Assembly (NCBI GenBank): GCA_030592655.1
Contig: JAUVIQ010000034.1
Span: 1-18,132, forward strand
Reading direction: 5' to 3'
Length of the DNA stretch: 18,132 bases
DNA from: Planctomycetales bacterium
GTDB taxonomy: Bacteria > Planctomycetota > Phycisphaerae > SM23-33
This document shows, one piece after another, positions 5,535 to 12,488 of the stretch (position 1 is its first letter; every line of letters begins with the position of its first letter). The notes under the pieces were generated by a model. The model was not told where the DNA came from, ran no database searches, and saw only the letters and a program-made list of their open reading frames with translations. A program made the translations under genes and the position numbers.

Positions 5535-7664
5535 TTAACCGGTTTTGTCTTCCTTGTAGAGTTGCCCGTAGAGTTCGCAGCGTTCGAGCAGTTCGGCGTG
5601 CGTACCAGTGTCGACGATCCTGCCGGCGTCCATTACGGCGATGCGGTCTGCCTCCAGGACGGTCGAGAGGCTATGGGCGATAAGCAGCGTGGTTCTGCCC
5701 TTGCGGAACTCGGCCAGCGCCTGGTGAATTTTCTGTTCGCTGTCGGGGTCGATCTGGCTGGTGGCTTCGTCGAAGATGAGTATGGTCGGGTCGCGCAGGA
5801 TGGCCCTGGCGATGGCGATCCGCTGCTTTTGCCCGCCCGAAAGCGTCGAGCCATGCTCGCCGACCATCGTTTCATACCCGTCGGGCATCTCGGCGACGAA
5901 TTCATCGACGAAGGCTTTTTGGGCGGCTGATTCCACCTCGCCGGGGGCGGGGCGCCGCTTACCGTAAGCGATGTTCTCACCGATGGATGCGTGAAAAATG
6001 ACCGAATCCTGCGTAACCATTCCGATCTGCCGACGGAGCGAGCGGACGGAGTATTCGCCGACATCTGCGCCGTCAACGAGCACTTTTCCTGCGGCAGGGT
6101 CGATCAGTCTCGGCAGCAGCGACACGAGCGTCGTTTTCCCGCAGCCGTTGGGTCCGACAATGGCCAATGTCTGCCCGGCGGGGATTGTCAGATTGATGTC
6201 CTTCAGCGCGTCGTCGGCGGCGTTTGGATAGCGGAAGGTAATGTTTTTGAATTCGATGCTTTGGCAGTGTCGCGGCAGCGGCGGCGCGTTTCGGACGATT
6301 TTTTCGGTGGGCTGGTCCTGGAGTTCAAAGACTCTCTTGGCAGCAGCGTCTGCCCGCTGGAACCGCGTGTTGACATGTGCGAGTTTTCTGACCGGGTCGA
6401 ACATCGCCGCCAGACAGGCCATCAGCGCGAGGAAACGCCCCTGGTCCATAACGTCCGGGTGATTGATTACCCAGTAACCAGCCACAGCCACTGCGCCCAT
6501 GGCTGCGATTATTCCGATCGCCTCGACGGCCGGAGAAGTGGCCGAATCAATAGCCGCCATACGCCACTGTTCCTTGAGCAGCGCGCGGTTGACGCGGAAG
6601 AATCGCCTTCGTTCGGCTCCTTCCATCGTGTAGGTCTTGACGACGCGGATGCCGGAGAGGGTTTCTTCGAGGACGCCGAGAATGTCGGACCACGATTCCA
6701 GCGCCCGGCGTGAGGCGCGTTTCATGATCTTTCCGAACTTGCGGATGACGAAAAACGCCGGCGGACCGACTACCATCGTCAACAGCGTCAGACGCCAGGA
6801 CAGGCACATGGCCACCGTGAATGAGCCGATTAGTTTTCCCGGCTCGACGAGCGTTTTGCCGAACAGCGTAATCTGCCCGCGCGCCAACTCGCCTGTGTCG
6901 TGGATGAACCGGCTCATCGAATCGGTAACGCCCTTTTCGGAGAAGAACGTCGTCGGAAGGTGCAGCACTACGTTGTAGTTGTCGCACCGCAGGTCCATCA
7001 GCCCTCGATAGACGGCCGATTGGACGAGGTACTCCTGTGCAAACCGAAAAATATCACGCAGAATCGTAACGACGATACCGAATCCCAGGAGTATCAACAG
7101 CAGCGTGTACTGGTCGTATGGCAACCTGTCGGACAGCGCGCCAAGCAAACGCGAAAAGTAGCCGACGTCTTCCAGCGGGATGTTTTTGATTACTCTGCCG
7201 GTGCAGGTGTGCGGGTCATAGACGAGAAGGTTGATTTTCTGTTCGCCGGCGGTTTTACCGATTACCTTCGCCAGTTCGTAGGCATTGAGGAATTGCACCT
7301 CGCCGTTCTCGTCGGACAGGCCTACAAGCCACTCCGTCTCCTGCAAACCTGCTTCGGCTGCGGAGGTTTTTTTGTCTAGTTTCACCACGTCCAGGTAATC
7401 GGTAACGTCCAGCCTCTTGTCACCGAAACGGTGCTCGCCCCGAATTACGCGAGCGACAACTTTTGCGTCGAGTCTGTCCTCGGTCATTGACCGCCACGCC
7501 CAGTCGTGCAGACCTTCGTCGGAAATGAGTATCTTGACGCCCGGAAGCAGTGCTCCCAGCCCGCCGGCCCAGAGCAGCATGATAAAGACCACGCACACCA
7601 TAGCCGCCGCCAGGCGGACGCGATAAGGCCGGAGATATTTGATTGACCGGAAAAAATGTTTCAT
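5535..7664 (-). CDS. ABC exporter (MsbA/LmrA-type half-transporter) with PDZ-like insertion
   Basis: A 709-residue fused permease-ATPase, presumably a homodimeric inner-membrane exporter. TM1 is at about residues 17-40 and TM2 at 186-206, with the remaining membrane helices up to about 430. The nucleotide-binding domain is complete: Walker A G-P-N-G-C-G-K-T (504-511), Q-loop Q552, signature L-S-G-G-Q (608-612), Walker B I-L-I-F-D-E-A (628-634) and H-loop H664. Typical half-exporters have about 580-600 residues. The extra length is a roughly 140-residue segment between TM1 and TM2, a loop that faces outside the cytoplasm. Residues 92-165 of it look PDZ-like: V-V-K-L-D-K-K-T-S-A-A-E-A-G-L-Q, then an N-A-Y-E-L-A-K-V-I helix and a closing strand. 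ATG 7664 has AAGG 8 bases upstream. The substrate is unknown; lipid A-type lipids, peptides and drugs are all possible. Confidence 0.9.
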   Translation of the reverse strand: MKHFFRSIKYLRPYRVRLAAAMVCVVFIMLLWAGGLGALLPGVKILISDEGLHDWAWRSMTEDRLDAKVVARVIRGEHRFGDKRLDVTDYLDVVKLDKKTSAAEAGLQETEWLVGLSDENGEVQFLNAYELAKVIGKTAGEQKINLLVYDPHTCTGRVIKNIPLEDVGYFSRLLGALSDRLPYDQYTLLLILLGFGIVVTILRDIFRFAQEYLVQSAVYRGLMDLRCDNYNVVLHLPTTFFSEKGVTDSMSRFIHDTGELARGQITLFGKTLVEPGKLIGSFTVAMCLSWRLTLLTMVVGPPAFFVIRKFGKIMKRASRRALESWSDILGVLEETLSGIRVVKTYTMEGAERRRFFRVNRALLKEQWRMAAIDSATSPAVEAIGIIAAMGAVAVAGYWVINHPDVMDQGRFLALMACLAAMFDPVRKLAHVNTRFQRADAAAKRVFELQDQPTEKIVRNAPPLPRHCQSIEFKNITFRYPNAADDALKDINLTIPAGQTLAIVGPNGCGKTTLVSLLPRLIDPAAGKVLVDGADVGEYSVRSLRRQIGMVTQDSVIFHASIGENIAYGKRRPAPGEVESAAQKAFVDEFVAEMPDGYETMVGEHGSTLSGGQKQRIAIARAILRDPTILIFDEATSQIDPDSEQKIHQALAEFRKGRTTLLIAHSLSTVLEADRIAVMDAGRIVDTGTHAELLERCELYGQLYKEDKTG

Positions 7665-7724
7665 TAGTAAGCCTTACATCGTTTCAGGGAAATTTTGCAG
7701 CATATCAGCATACCGCCTCGGCGC

Positions 7725-8861
7725 TTAAACCTCCAGCGCTGCTGCCGATGTGCAGGTTATCGCGACGTTGTCCCAGAATAGTTTCGCGTTGACGTTCCGC
7801 CAGAGCAGTTGTTCGCATCGGGCAAGTTGCGCCAGGATTTCCGCCAATTCGGACGGGTCGAATCGCCCGGCGATTGCGGCGATGGCGTCAGGCTGGTCGG
7901 CGTGAACGACCTGCCCCGCCGAACCGGTCGCCAAAACCAGCGCGTCGTGATAGATGCTGGAGATTATCTCGAGGATTATTTGACCGGCCTGACGATTTGC
8001 CAGCGACGGGGCGAGGTCTTTGTTCCGGGTGTGGAGTTTCCGTGCGAGTTTTTCCACCGACTTGACCAGCATTTCCGCCAGTTTCCCGGCGGGGGCATCC
8101 GGCTGGGCGAGTTGCTCGACGAGCGATTTCTTGAATTCGTACAATTTCTCATCGGCCCGCCGAACCGACAACCCTATCGACCCGCCGGTCATTGCCGCCC
8201 AGAACCTCGCGGCTTCCGGGGCGACACCGTCTTTGGTCAATGTTTCCGCGACGAAATCGACCGGCAGCGGGGCGAAGCGGACCAGTTGGCATCGGCTTCG
8301 GGTCGTTGGGAGCAACTCGTCGGGGCTGGTGCAGATAAGGATTATCGTTACGCCTTCGGGCGGTTCTTCCAGCGTCTTGAGCAGGGCGTTCTGGGCGGGA
8401 ATGCTCATCGTTTCAGACTGGCGAACGACGAAAACCTTCCCGTGCCCGCCGGCAGAGGCGCGCCATGCCGGGTCAATCAAAAACTGGCGAACCACGTCGA
8501 TCGAGAGGTTCTGCATCTTTCGGTTGCGGACCTGCTGATCATCGTGAAACTTCGCCAATTCCTTATAGATGAGTTTGAGTCCGGGATTTGTACCGGCAGA
8601 GACGGTCCGGCAGGAGTTGCACCGCCCACATGCCTGGCGGAGCGAAAAATCGTCGGCCATCGCCGCGAATCGTCCGGCATTGAGTTTCTCTGACGGGTTC
8701 TCGCACAGCAGCAGTTTGGCGAATTCCACGGCTGTCGTTCGCCGCCCCGTCCCCTCTTTGCCTGCGAAGAGATAGGCATGATGCCTGCGTCCGCCTGCCA
8801 GCGCCCGCTGCAACTGCACCAGTGCAGAATCCTGTCCGACAATGTCAAGTAATTCAGGCAT
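7725..8861 (-). CDS. holB: DNA polymerase III delta' subunit (clamp loader)
   Basis: A non-catalytic AAA+ subunit of the replicative clamp-loader complex, 378 residues. The N-terminal part reads I-V-G-Q-D-S-A-L-V-Q-L-Q. The Walker A region is degenerate (G-K-E-G-T-G-R-R-T, 34-42, Arg in place of the ATP-binding Lys), and the Walker B region is V-F-V-V-R-Q-S-E, lacking the Asp-Glu pair. Both features fit delta' rather than tau/gamma. A zinc module is formed by C53 and C78-x2-C81-x2-C84. A-Q-N-A-L-L-K-T-L-E-E-P-P (156-168) and the S-R-C motif (189-191) with its arginine finger are intact. The start is ATG 8861, one base after the stop of the NYN gene; the in-frame start at 8936 would overlap that gene. 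Only a weak ribosome-binding site is present, so translational coupling to the NYN gene is likely. Confidence 0.92.
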   Translation of the reverse strand: MPELLDIVGQDSALVQLQRALAGGRRHHAYLFAGKEGTGRRTTAVEFAKLLLCENPSEKLNAGRFAAMADDFSLRQACGRCNSCRTVSAGTNPGLKLIYKELAKFHDDQQVRNRKMQNLSIDVVRQFLIDPAWRASAGGHGKVFVVRQSETMSIPAQNALLKTLEEPPEGVTIILICTSPDELLPTTRSRCQLVRFAPLPVDFVAETLTKDGVAPEAARFWAAMTGGSIGLSVRRADEKLYEFKKSLVEQLAQPDAPAGKLAEMLVKSVEKLARKLHTRNKDLAPSLANRQAGQIILEIISSIYHDALVLATGSAGQVVHADQPDAIAAIAGRFDPSELAEILAQLARCEQLLWRNVNAKLFWDNVAITCTSAAALEV

Positions 8862-8862
8862 T

Positions 8863-9519
8863 TTATTCGTTCTTATGGAATAAGGCCGGAGGGAAACGCA
8901 CATCCCTGACAAAGTCCGAATGCTCACGAAGATCATTTTTGATGTATTTGTGCCCCATGGGAACCAATATCACCTGTGTACCCTCTCTTCGTGCGAATTT
9001 CATTGCCGGAATAAAGTCGCTGTCTCCGGTGACCAGAATGATGCGTTCGACGACCCGCTTGGAGGCGAGCCAAGCAACATCTAGGCCAATTTTCATATCT
9101 ACTCGTTTTTGGCGGAATTGGACCTGCAGGTCGGTTTTGTCAATACTCCTCGGTTCATTTGGATTGTTGAAAAAATCTCTTTCGGCTTTTTTTTTCAATG
9201 CCCATCCCCCATATGCGAGTTCGCCGCGTCTAAACGCCACAAGGTCCATCAAAGCGAGGCCTTCCTGAAGGCGCTTCATCCGACGGGCTGTTGCTGTTGA
9301 AGCAAAGTTGATTTTGCGAGTAGGGTCAAGGGGGTTGCTAAGAGTTTCTCCCCAAGGCGGACAATCGTAATAGTAGATTCTGAAAATCTCCTCATCTTCG
9401 TTCGCACAGGCGAGTGCGAAGTCATAAACATCCTGCGCGATTGCGTGTCTCCGGCCAAGCAACTGATATAACCGTGCCAACACGAAGCCCCCGTCTAAAA
9501 GAATCGCGACAGTTTTCAT
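8863..9519 (-). CDS. NYN-domain (PIN-like, LabA/DUF88) putative ribonuclease
   Basis: A 218-residue protein of the NYN family, PIN-like nucleases thought to cleave RNA. The acidic metal-binding positions of the fold are present: D9 in L-L-D-G-G-F, D141 and D147 in R-V-D-M-K-I-G-L-D-V-A-W-L-A, and D166/D168 in V-T-G-D-S-D-F-I-P. The C-terminal part (G-T-Q-V-I-L-V-P-M-G-H) also matches LabA-like proteins. A basic segment with K109-K111 sits between the first and second halves. ATG 9519 is preceded by AAGGGG at a suitable distance. The gene ends one base before holB, so the two are probably translated from one message. A 13-bp hairpin lies just upstream. The target RNA and physiological role are unknown; a link to replication is suggested only by location. 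Confidence 0.85.
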   Translation of the reverse strand: MKTVAILLDGGFVLARLYQLLGRRHAIAQDVYDFALACANEDEEIFRIYYYDCPPWGETLSNPLDPTRKINFASTATARRMKRLQEGLALMDLVAFRRGELAYGGWALKKKAERDFFNNPNEPRSIDKTDLQVQFRQKRVDMKIGLDVAWLASKRVVERIILVTGDSDFIPAMKFARREGTQVILVPMGHKYIKNDLREHSDFVRDVRFPPALFHKNE

Positions 9520-9538
9520 CCCGGCCCCTTAACAAAGC

Positions 9539-9586
9539 GGCCCTGTTCCGCTTCCAATACTCGATTGCGGAACAGGGCCTTTTTTT
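9539..9586 (+). terminator. Hairpin with T7 tail on the + strand, upstream of the NYN gene
   Basis: Perfect 13-bp arms GGCCCTGTTCCGC (9539-9551) and their complement (9567-9579), a 15-base loop, then seven Ts at 9580-9586 on the + strand. It has the form of a textbook intrinsic terminator for rightward transcription, yet all flanking genes read leftward. On the leftward message it would be a 5'-UTR hairpin ending about 20 bases before the NYN start codon. Confidence 0.7.
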
Positions 9587-9625
9587 CTATGCCGGCCTAC
9601 CGGCGTTCGGATCAACACTCTTAAT

Positions 9626-9656
9626 ATAATATCGCACATCATCAGGCAGAAGTCAA
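9626..9656 (-). promoter_or_regulatory. Candidate promoter of the NYN-holB unit
   Basis: On the minus strand TTGACT (9651-9656) is followed after 19 bases by TATTAT (9626-9631), or after 17 bases by the poorer GATATT. It lies between the end of tmk and the NYN start. The spacing is long, so the call is tentative. Confidence 0.4.
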
Positions 9657-9698
9657 ACATAATTATTCTTTTTTGACGATAGATTGCAACCCGCATAT

Positions 9699-10343
9699 TC
9701 ACGAGAATGCCCTTTCCATCGCATCCAGAATACTTTTAAAGACTTCCTCTGTCCCCTTCTCGGCGTTGACGTATTCGACCGGGCGCCGGTAGTATTCGCC
9801 CAGTTCACCGAAGATGCGTCTGACTGATTTGTGGAAGGCTGAACCCTTCGTTTCCATCCTGTCGCCGGGGCAGGATCGCCCGGTATTTATCCTTTCCATC
9901 CCTGTCTCAACCGGCACATCCAGGATTATCGTCAGGTCGGGCCAGAGTCCTCCGATGGCGGTGTCGCCCAGTTTGATGATTGTCTCATGGCCTATTCCGA
10001 CTGCCCCCTGATAGGCAATCGTTGCCGAGATGAACCTGTCGCACAGGACGACCTTTCCCGCTTCCAGCGCCGGTCTGATCCGCTCCGCCACAAGTTGCGC
10101 CCTGCTGGCCATAAACAGCAGCATCTCGCACATCGGGCTTACCGAACCGGTTTCCCTGTCGAGCAGGACGGACCTTATTTTCTCGCCCACCTTCGTCCCG
10201 CCGGGGTCGCAGACCTTCACCACTTCGACGCCCTGGGCGGTCAGCCAGTCGGCCAGCAGGGTAATCTGCGTGCTCTTTCCCGACCCGTCCGGTCCGTCGA
10301 GGACGATGAATTTACCTGCCAGTTTTTTCGCTATCTCGCCCAT
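9699..10343 (-). CDS. tmk: Thymidylate kinase (dTMP kinase)
   Basis: Phosphorylates dTMP to dTDP with ATP, feeding the dTTP pool for replication; cytoplasmic, 214 residues, the usual family size. The P-loop is G-P-D-G-S-G-K-S-T (17-25). The dTMP-binding motif reads C-D-P-G-G-T (45-50), where R-E-P-G-G-T is commonest. D-R-F (102-104) is the family's DR(Y/F/H) motif, and the basic LID segment R-S-C-P-G-D-R (156-162) follows I-N-T-G. ATG 10343 is chosen over an in-frame ATG at 10391 because it aligns with the normal N-terminus and because the best promoter (10356-10384) lies between them. It diverges from dnaN. Confidence 0.95.
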   Translation of the reverse strand: MGEIAKKLAGKFIVLDGPDGSGKSTQITLLADWLTAQGVEVVKVCDPGGTKVGEKIRSVLLDRETGSVSPMCEMLLFMASRAQLVAERIRPALEAGKVVLCDRFISATIAYQGAVGIGHETIIKLGDTAIGGLWPDLTIILDVPVETGMERINTGRSCPGDRMETKGSAFHKSVRRIFGELGEYYRRPVEYVNAEKGTEEVFKSILDAMERAFS

Positions 10344-10355
10344 AATTGTTCCGTT

Positions 10356-10384
10356 AGTATGGCGACGACGGGAGTGTTTGACAA
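10356..10384 (-). promoter_or_regulatory. Candidate sigma-70 promoter of tmk
   Basis: On the minus strand TTGTCA (10379-10384), a 17-base spacer, then CATACT (10356-10361). The -10 box ends 12 bases before ATG 10343, so the leader would be very short. This supports the downstream start codon of tmk. Confidence 0.55.
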
Positions 10385-10425
10385 GCAGCATCCGTTCGCC
10401 CGACTTTATTTATCTTGCTGGAGTC

Positions 10426-10454
10426 TTGAAAGCCGCCCGCCGGGGGTGTATAAG
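10426..10454 (+). promoter_or_regulatory. Candidate sigma-70 promoter of dnaN
   Basis: TTGAAA (10426-10431), a 17-base spacer, then TATAAG (10449-10454), a close match to the housekeeping consensus. Transcription would begin near 10461, giving an untranslated leader of roughly 87 bases that contains a 12-bp direct repeat and the AATCCRC array. Confidence 0.65.
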
Positions 10455-10499
10455 TTGAAATCTGGAATCCGTGGATGTCGGCCCGGATACGGTATCTGG

Positions 10500-10527
10500 A
10501 ATCCGCAATCCGCAATCCACAATCCAC
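10500..10527 (+). repeat. AATCCRC heptamer array in the dnaN leader
   Basis: Four consecutive 7-mers: AATCCGC, AATCCGC, AATCCAC, AATCCAC. The array ends 20 bases before the dnaN start and just upstream of its AAGAGGA ribosome-binding site. The same array type recurs at 18021-18048. The flanking sequence also holds two copies of ATCTGGAATCCG (10460-10471 and 10494-10505). Confidence 0.8.
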
Positions 10528-10547
10528 AATTGCAAGAGGAACATCTT

Positions 10548-11660
10548 ATGAAGATTATTGTCCAAACGGCTGCGTTACAGGAAGCATTGAATCTGGCGTC
10601 TGGTATTGTCGCGGTCCGCACGCCCAAACCTGTTCTCCAATGCGTCAAACTCATTGCCGCGAATAATACGTTGACTATTCTGGCGACGGACCTTGAGGCC
10701 GGCTGTCGATACACGATCCCGCAGGTAGAGGTCAAGACCGAAGGCGAGGCGCTGATTCCGGTCCAGAAGTTCGCCGACATCGTCCGCGAGAGCGCCGGAG
10801 AAGAGGCCCTGACGATTTCCGTCGATGGTCAGACCTGCAACATTACCGGCGCAGGGTCGAGGTTCAAACTTCTCAGTATGGACCCAAGCGAGTTCCCCCT
10901 GGTCGCCGAGTTCGACTCAGAGGGCGATTTTCAGGTCGCCGCCGATACGCTATCGGGACTGATAGACAAAACCATCTTCGCCGTCGCGCGGGCACATAGC
11001 CACTATGCCATCAGCGGCGTGCTGTGGGAAGCGTCCGGAAAAAAACTGAAACTTGTCGCCACCGACGGACACCGACTGGCGCTGGCGAAAGCGTCGCTGG
11101 CAAAGGCCTCCAAAGCAGACGTCAACGCCATCGTACCGGGAAAATTCATGAACCTGCTCCAGCGGGCGACCGGAACCGGCGACGAAACGCTCGCCGTCAA
11201 AGTTACCGAAAACCAGATACTCGTCCAGGCCGCACGCGTGGTGCTGATATGCTCGCTCGTACAGGGGAATTTTCCGAAATATAACGACGTGATACCCAAA
11301 GAAGCCTCACGAAAGGCCACCGTCAATACCGAAGCCTTCCTGCACCGTATCCGACAGGCGGCACTGTTGACCAGCGAAGAGTCCAAGGGCGTCCGCCTGG
11401 CATTCGGGGCAGAGGAACTGACCCTCACCGGTCGAAGCCCCGAAGCCGGAGAGGCCGAAGTTACCATGCCGGTAAAACTCACCGGCGAAGCGATGGAAAT
11501 CGCCTTCAATCCCGCCTTCCTCGCCGACGCGCTGAAAGTTGTCGGTGCCGACGAGGTCGTCATGGAACTCGATGCCGGAAACAAGCCCGCCCTGATGAAA
11601 GCAGGCGACGGAGCGGGAAGCGACTTCCTCTACGTCGTCATGCCGGTGGATTTGGGATAG
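10548..11660 (+). CDS. dnaN: DNA polymerase III beta subunit (sliding clamp)
   Basis: The ring-shaped processivity clamp that tethers DNA polymerase III to DNA; a dimer of three-domain subunits, loaded by the clamp loader whose delta' subunit is encoded at 7725-8861. It has 370 residues, the normal length. It begins M-K-I-I-V-Q-T-A-A-L-Q-E-A-L. T-D-G-H-R-L-A in the middle domain and the C-terminal Y-V-V-M-P-V-D-L-G are typical of the family, the latter forming part of the partner-binding cleft. The start is ATG 10548 with AAGAGGA 7 bases upstream; open frame further 5' is not part of the protein. No dnaA or recF is adjacent in the window. A palindromic element and dciA follow. Confidence 0.97.
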   Translation: MKIIVQTAALQEALNLASGIVAVRTPKPVLQCVKLIAANNTLTILATDLEAGCRYTIPQVEVKTEGEALIPVQKFADIVRESAGEEALTISVDGQTCNITGAGSRFKLLSMDPSEFPLVAEFDSEGDFQVAADTLSGLIDKTIFAVARAHSHYAISGVLWEASGKKLKLVATDGHRLALAKASLAKASKADVNAIVPGKFMNLLQRATGTGDETLAVKVTENQILVQAARVVLICSLVQGNFPKYNDVIPKEASRKATVNTEAFLHRIRQAALLTSEESKGVRLAFGAEELTLTGRSPEAGEAEVTMPVKLTGEAMEIAFNPAFLADALKVVGADEVVMELDAGNKPALMKAGDGAGSDFLYVVMPVDLG

Positions 11661-11687
11661 TAGTCTGTAACACATAATCCGACGAGT

Positions 11688-11787
11688 GGGTGGCACGGTC
11701 AATCTGGAGCGCAGCGGAAGATTGGCCGTGATATGCGTGAAAGTCCCACGGCCAAGCTCCACTCCGTTCCGCTTGACCGTGCCACCC
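11688..11787. repeat. BIME-like palindromic element (two hairpins, inverted)
   Basis: A 100-bp unit between dnaN and dciA bounded by GGGTGGCACGGTCAA (11688-11702) and its exact complement (11773-11787). Inside are two separate hairpins: 11694-11705 with 11719-11730, and 11747-11757 with 11771-11781. Each has one G.U-type exception. The two half-units are inverted copies of a CACGGYCAA...TTGRCCGTG motif. There is no T-run, so it is not an obvious terminator. The form is that of paired REP sequences. Confidence 0.75.
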
Positions 11788-11841
11788 GATAAAATTTCCT
11801 GAAGTTTTTTCCTTGCATCGGGCGATGATGGGGATAGGTTG

Positions 11842-12258
11842 ATGCGCCTGTGGGTCTTCGGGTGGGACGCGACGAACATGCAAGAGTGGCAACTCAGAAA
11901 CGTCTGGCAGAACCGGCAACCGAGAAATCGCATCTCCGCGCTGGCAGAACCACTTACCACGCTGATGAAACGCCACCTGGCCAAGCGGGTCCGCCAGATC
12001 GGGCAGCTGTCCATCGCGTGGGACGAATGCGTCCCGGACTTCATCCGCGAGCATTCCGCCCTGGTCTCGCTCAAAAGCGGAAATCTGACCGTAGCCGTTG
12101 ATTCAGCCTCCCACCGTTACCGCCTCGAAATGCTCCTTCGCGCCGGCCTGCTCGATGCCATCCGCGAACGCTTCAGCGGCGCCCTCAACCGCGTCCGCCT
12201 CATCCCCGGCGAATTCGACGCACTGGAAATGCCCGACCGTTACCCACCCCAGGCCTGA
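11842..12258 (+). CDS. dciA: DUF721/DciA-family protein, replicative helicase loading factor
   Basis: A small 138-residue DUF721 protein. Family members called DciA assist loading of the DnaB helicase in bacteria that lack DnaC or DnaI. The conserved core is visible: a Trp-containing helix (I-A-W-D-E-C-V-P), then I-R-E-H-S-A, a strand L-K-S-G-N-L-T-V-A-V-D-S and a R-Y-R-L-E-M-L-L helix, the KH-like fold of the family. Position next to dnaN supports the assignment. Start options are TTG 11839, ATG 11842 and ATG 11878. ATG 11842 is preferred because GGGGA lies 8 bases upstream, but the shorter form starting M-Q-E-W would still contain the domain. The functional name rests on family knowledge and position. 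Confidence 0.8.
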   Translation: MRLWVFGWDATNMQEWQLRNVWQNRQPRNRISALAEPLTTLMKRHLAKRVRQIGQLSIAWDECVPDFIREHSALVSLKSGNLTVAVDSASHRYRLEMLLRAGLLDAIRERFSGALNRVRLIPGEFDALEMPDRYPPQA

Positions 12259-12368
12259 CACCGCTACTCCACCCTCGGCCCCGTATCTTGAGATGCAGTC
12301 TTGAGAAAAACCCATTATATCGTGGAATAAAAGGGCAAAACTGAAGTAAAGGCCAAATACCAATTATC

Positions 12369-12391
12369 TACTAATTTGTCCTAAATTAGTA
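12369..12391. promoter_or_regulatory. Operator-like palindrome, distal copy, upstream of fic
   Basis: A 23-bp box with arms ACTAATTT and AAATTAGT around the 5-base centre GTCCT. The proximal box is its exact reverse complement, 49 bp downstream. It is very AT-rich against its surroundings. Confidence 0.7.
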
Positions 12392-12417
12392 TTTACAGGG
12401 AGCAAACAAAGCCGATA

Positions 12418-12451
12418 TACTAATTTAGGACAAATTAGTATATAATTAGTA
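12418..12451. promoter_or_regulatory. Operator-like palindrome, proximal copy, overlapping the fic promoter
   Basis: The 23-bp box (12418-12440) is the exact reverse complement of the distal box. TATAAT follows immediately at 12441-12446 and is the likely -10 element, and a further half-site AATTAGTA lies at 12444-12451. No good -35 is seen. A protein bound to this box would block RNA polymerase. The start of the Fic gene is about 40 bases downstream. Confidence 0.65.
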
Positions 12452-12488
12452 CTTCGATGACTTGCCGAAAAAGGGCAAAGGAATGGGT

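Noticed and set aside
9987..10547. Upstream extension of the dnaN frame
   Set aside because: It is antisense to tmk and crosses the divergent promoters. dnaN has a good ribosome-binding site and its standard N-terminus at 10548.
12462..12488. TTG start for the Fic gene
   Set aside because: No ribosome-binding site lies before it, whereas ATG 12489 and 12483 both have purine-rich sequences at proper distance.
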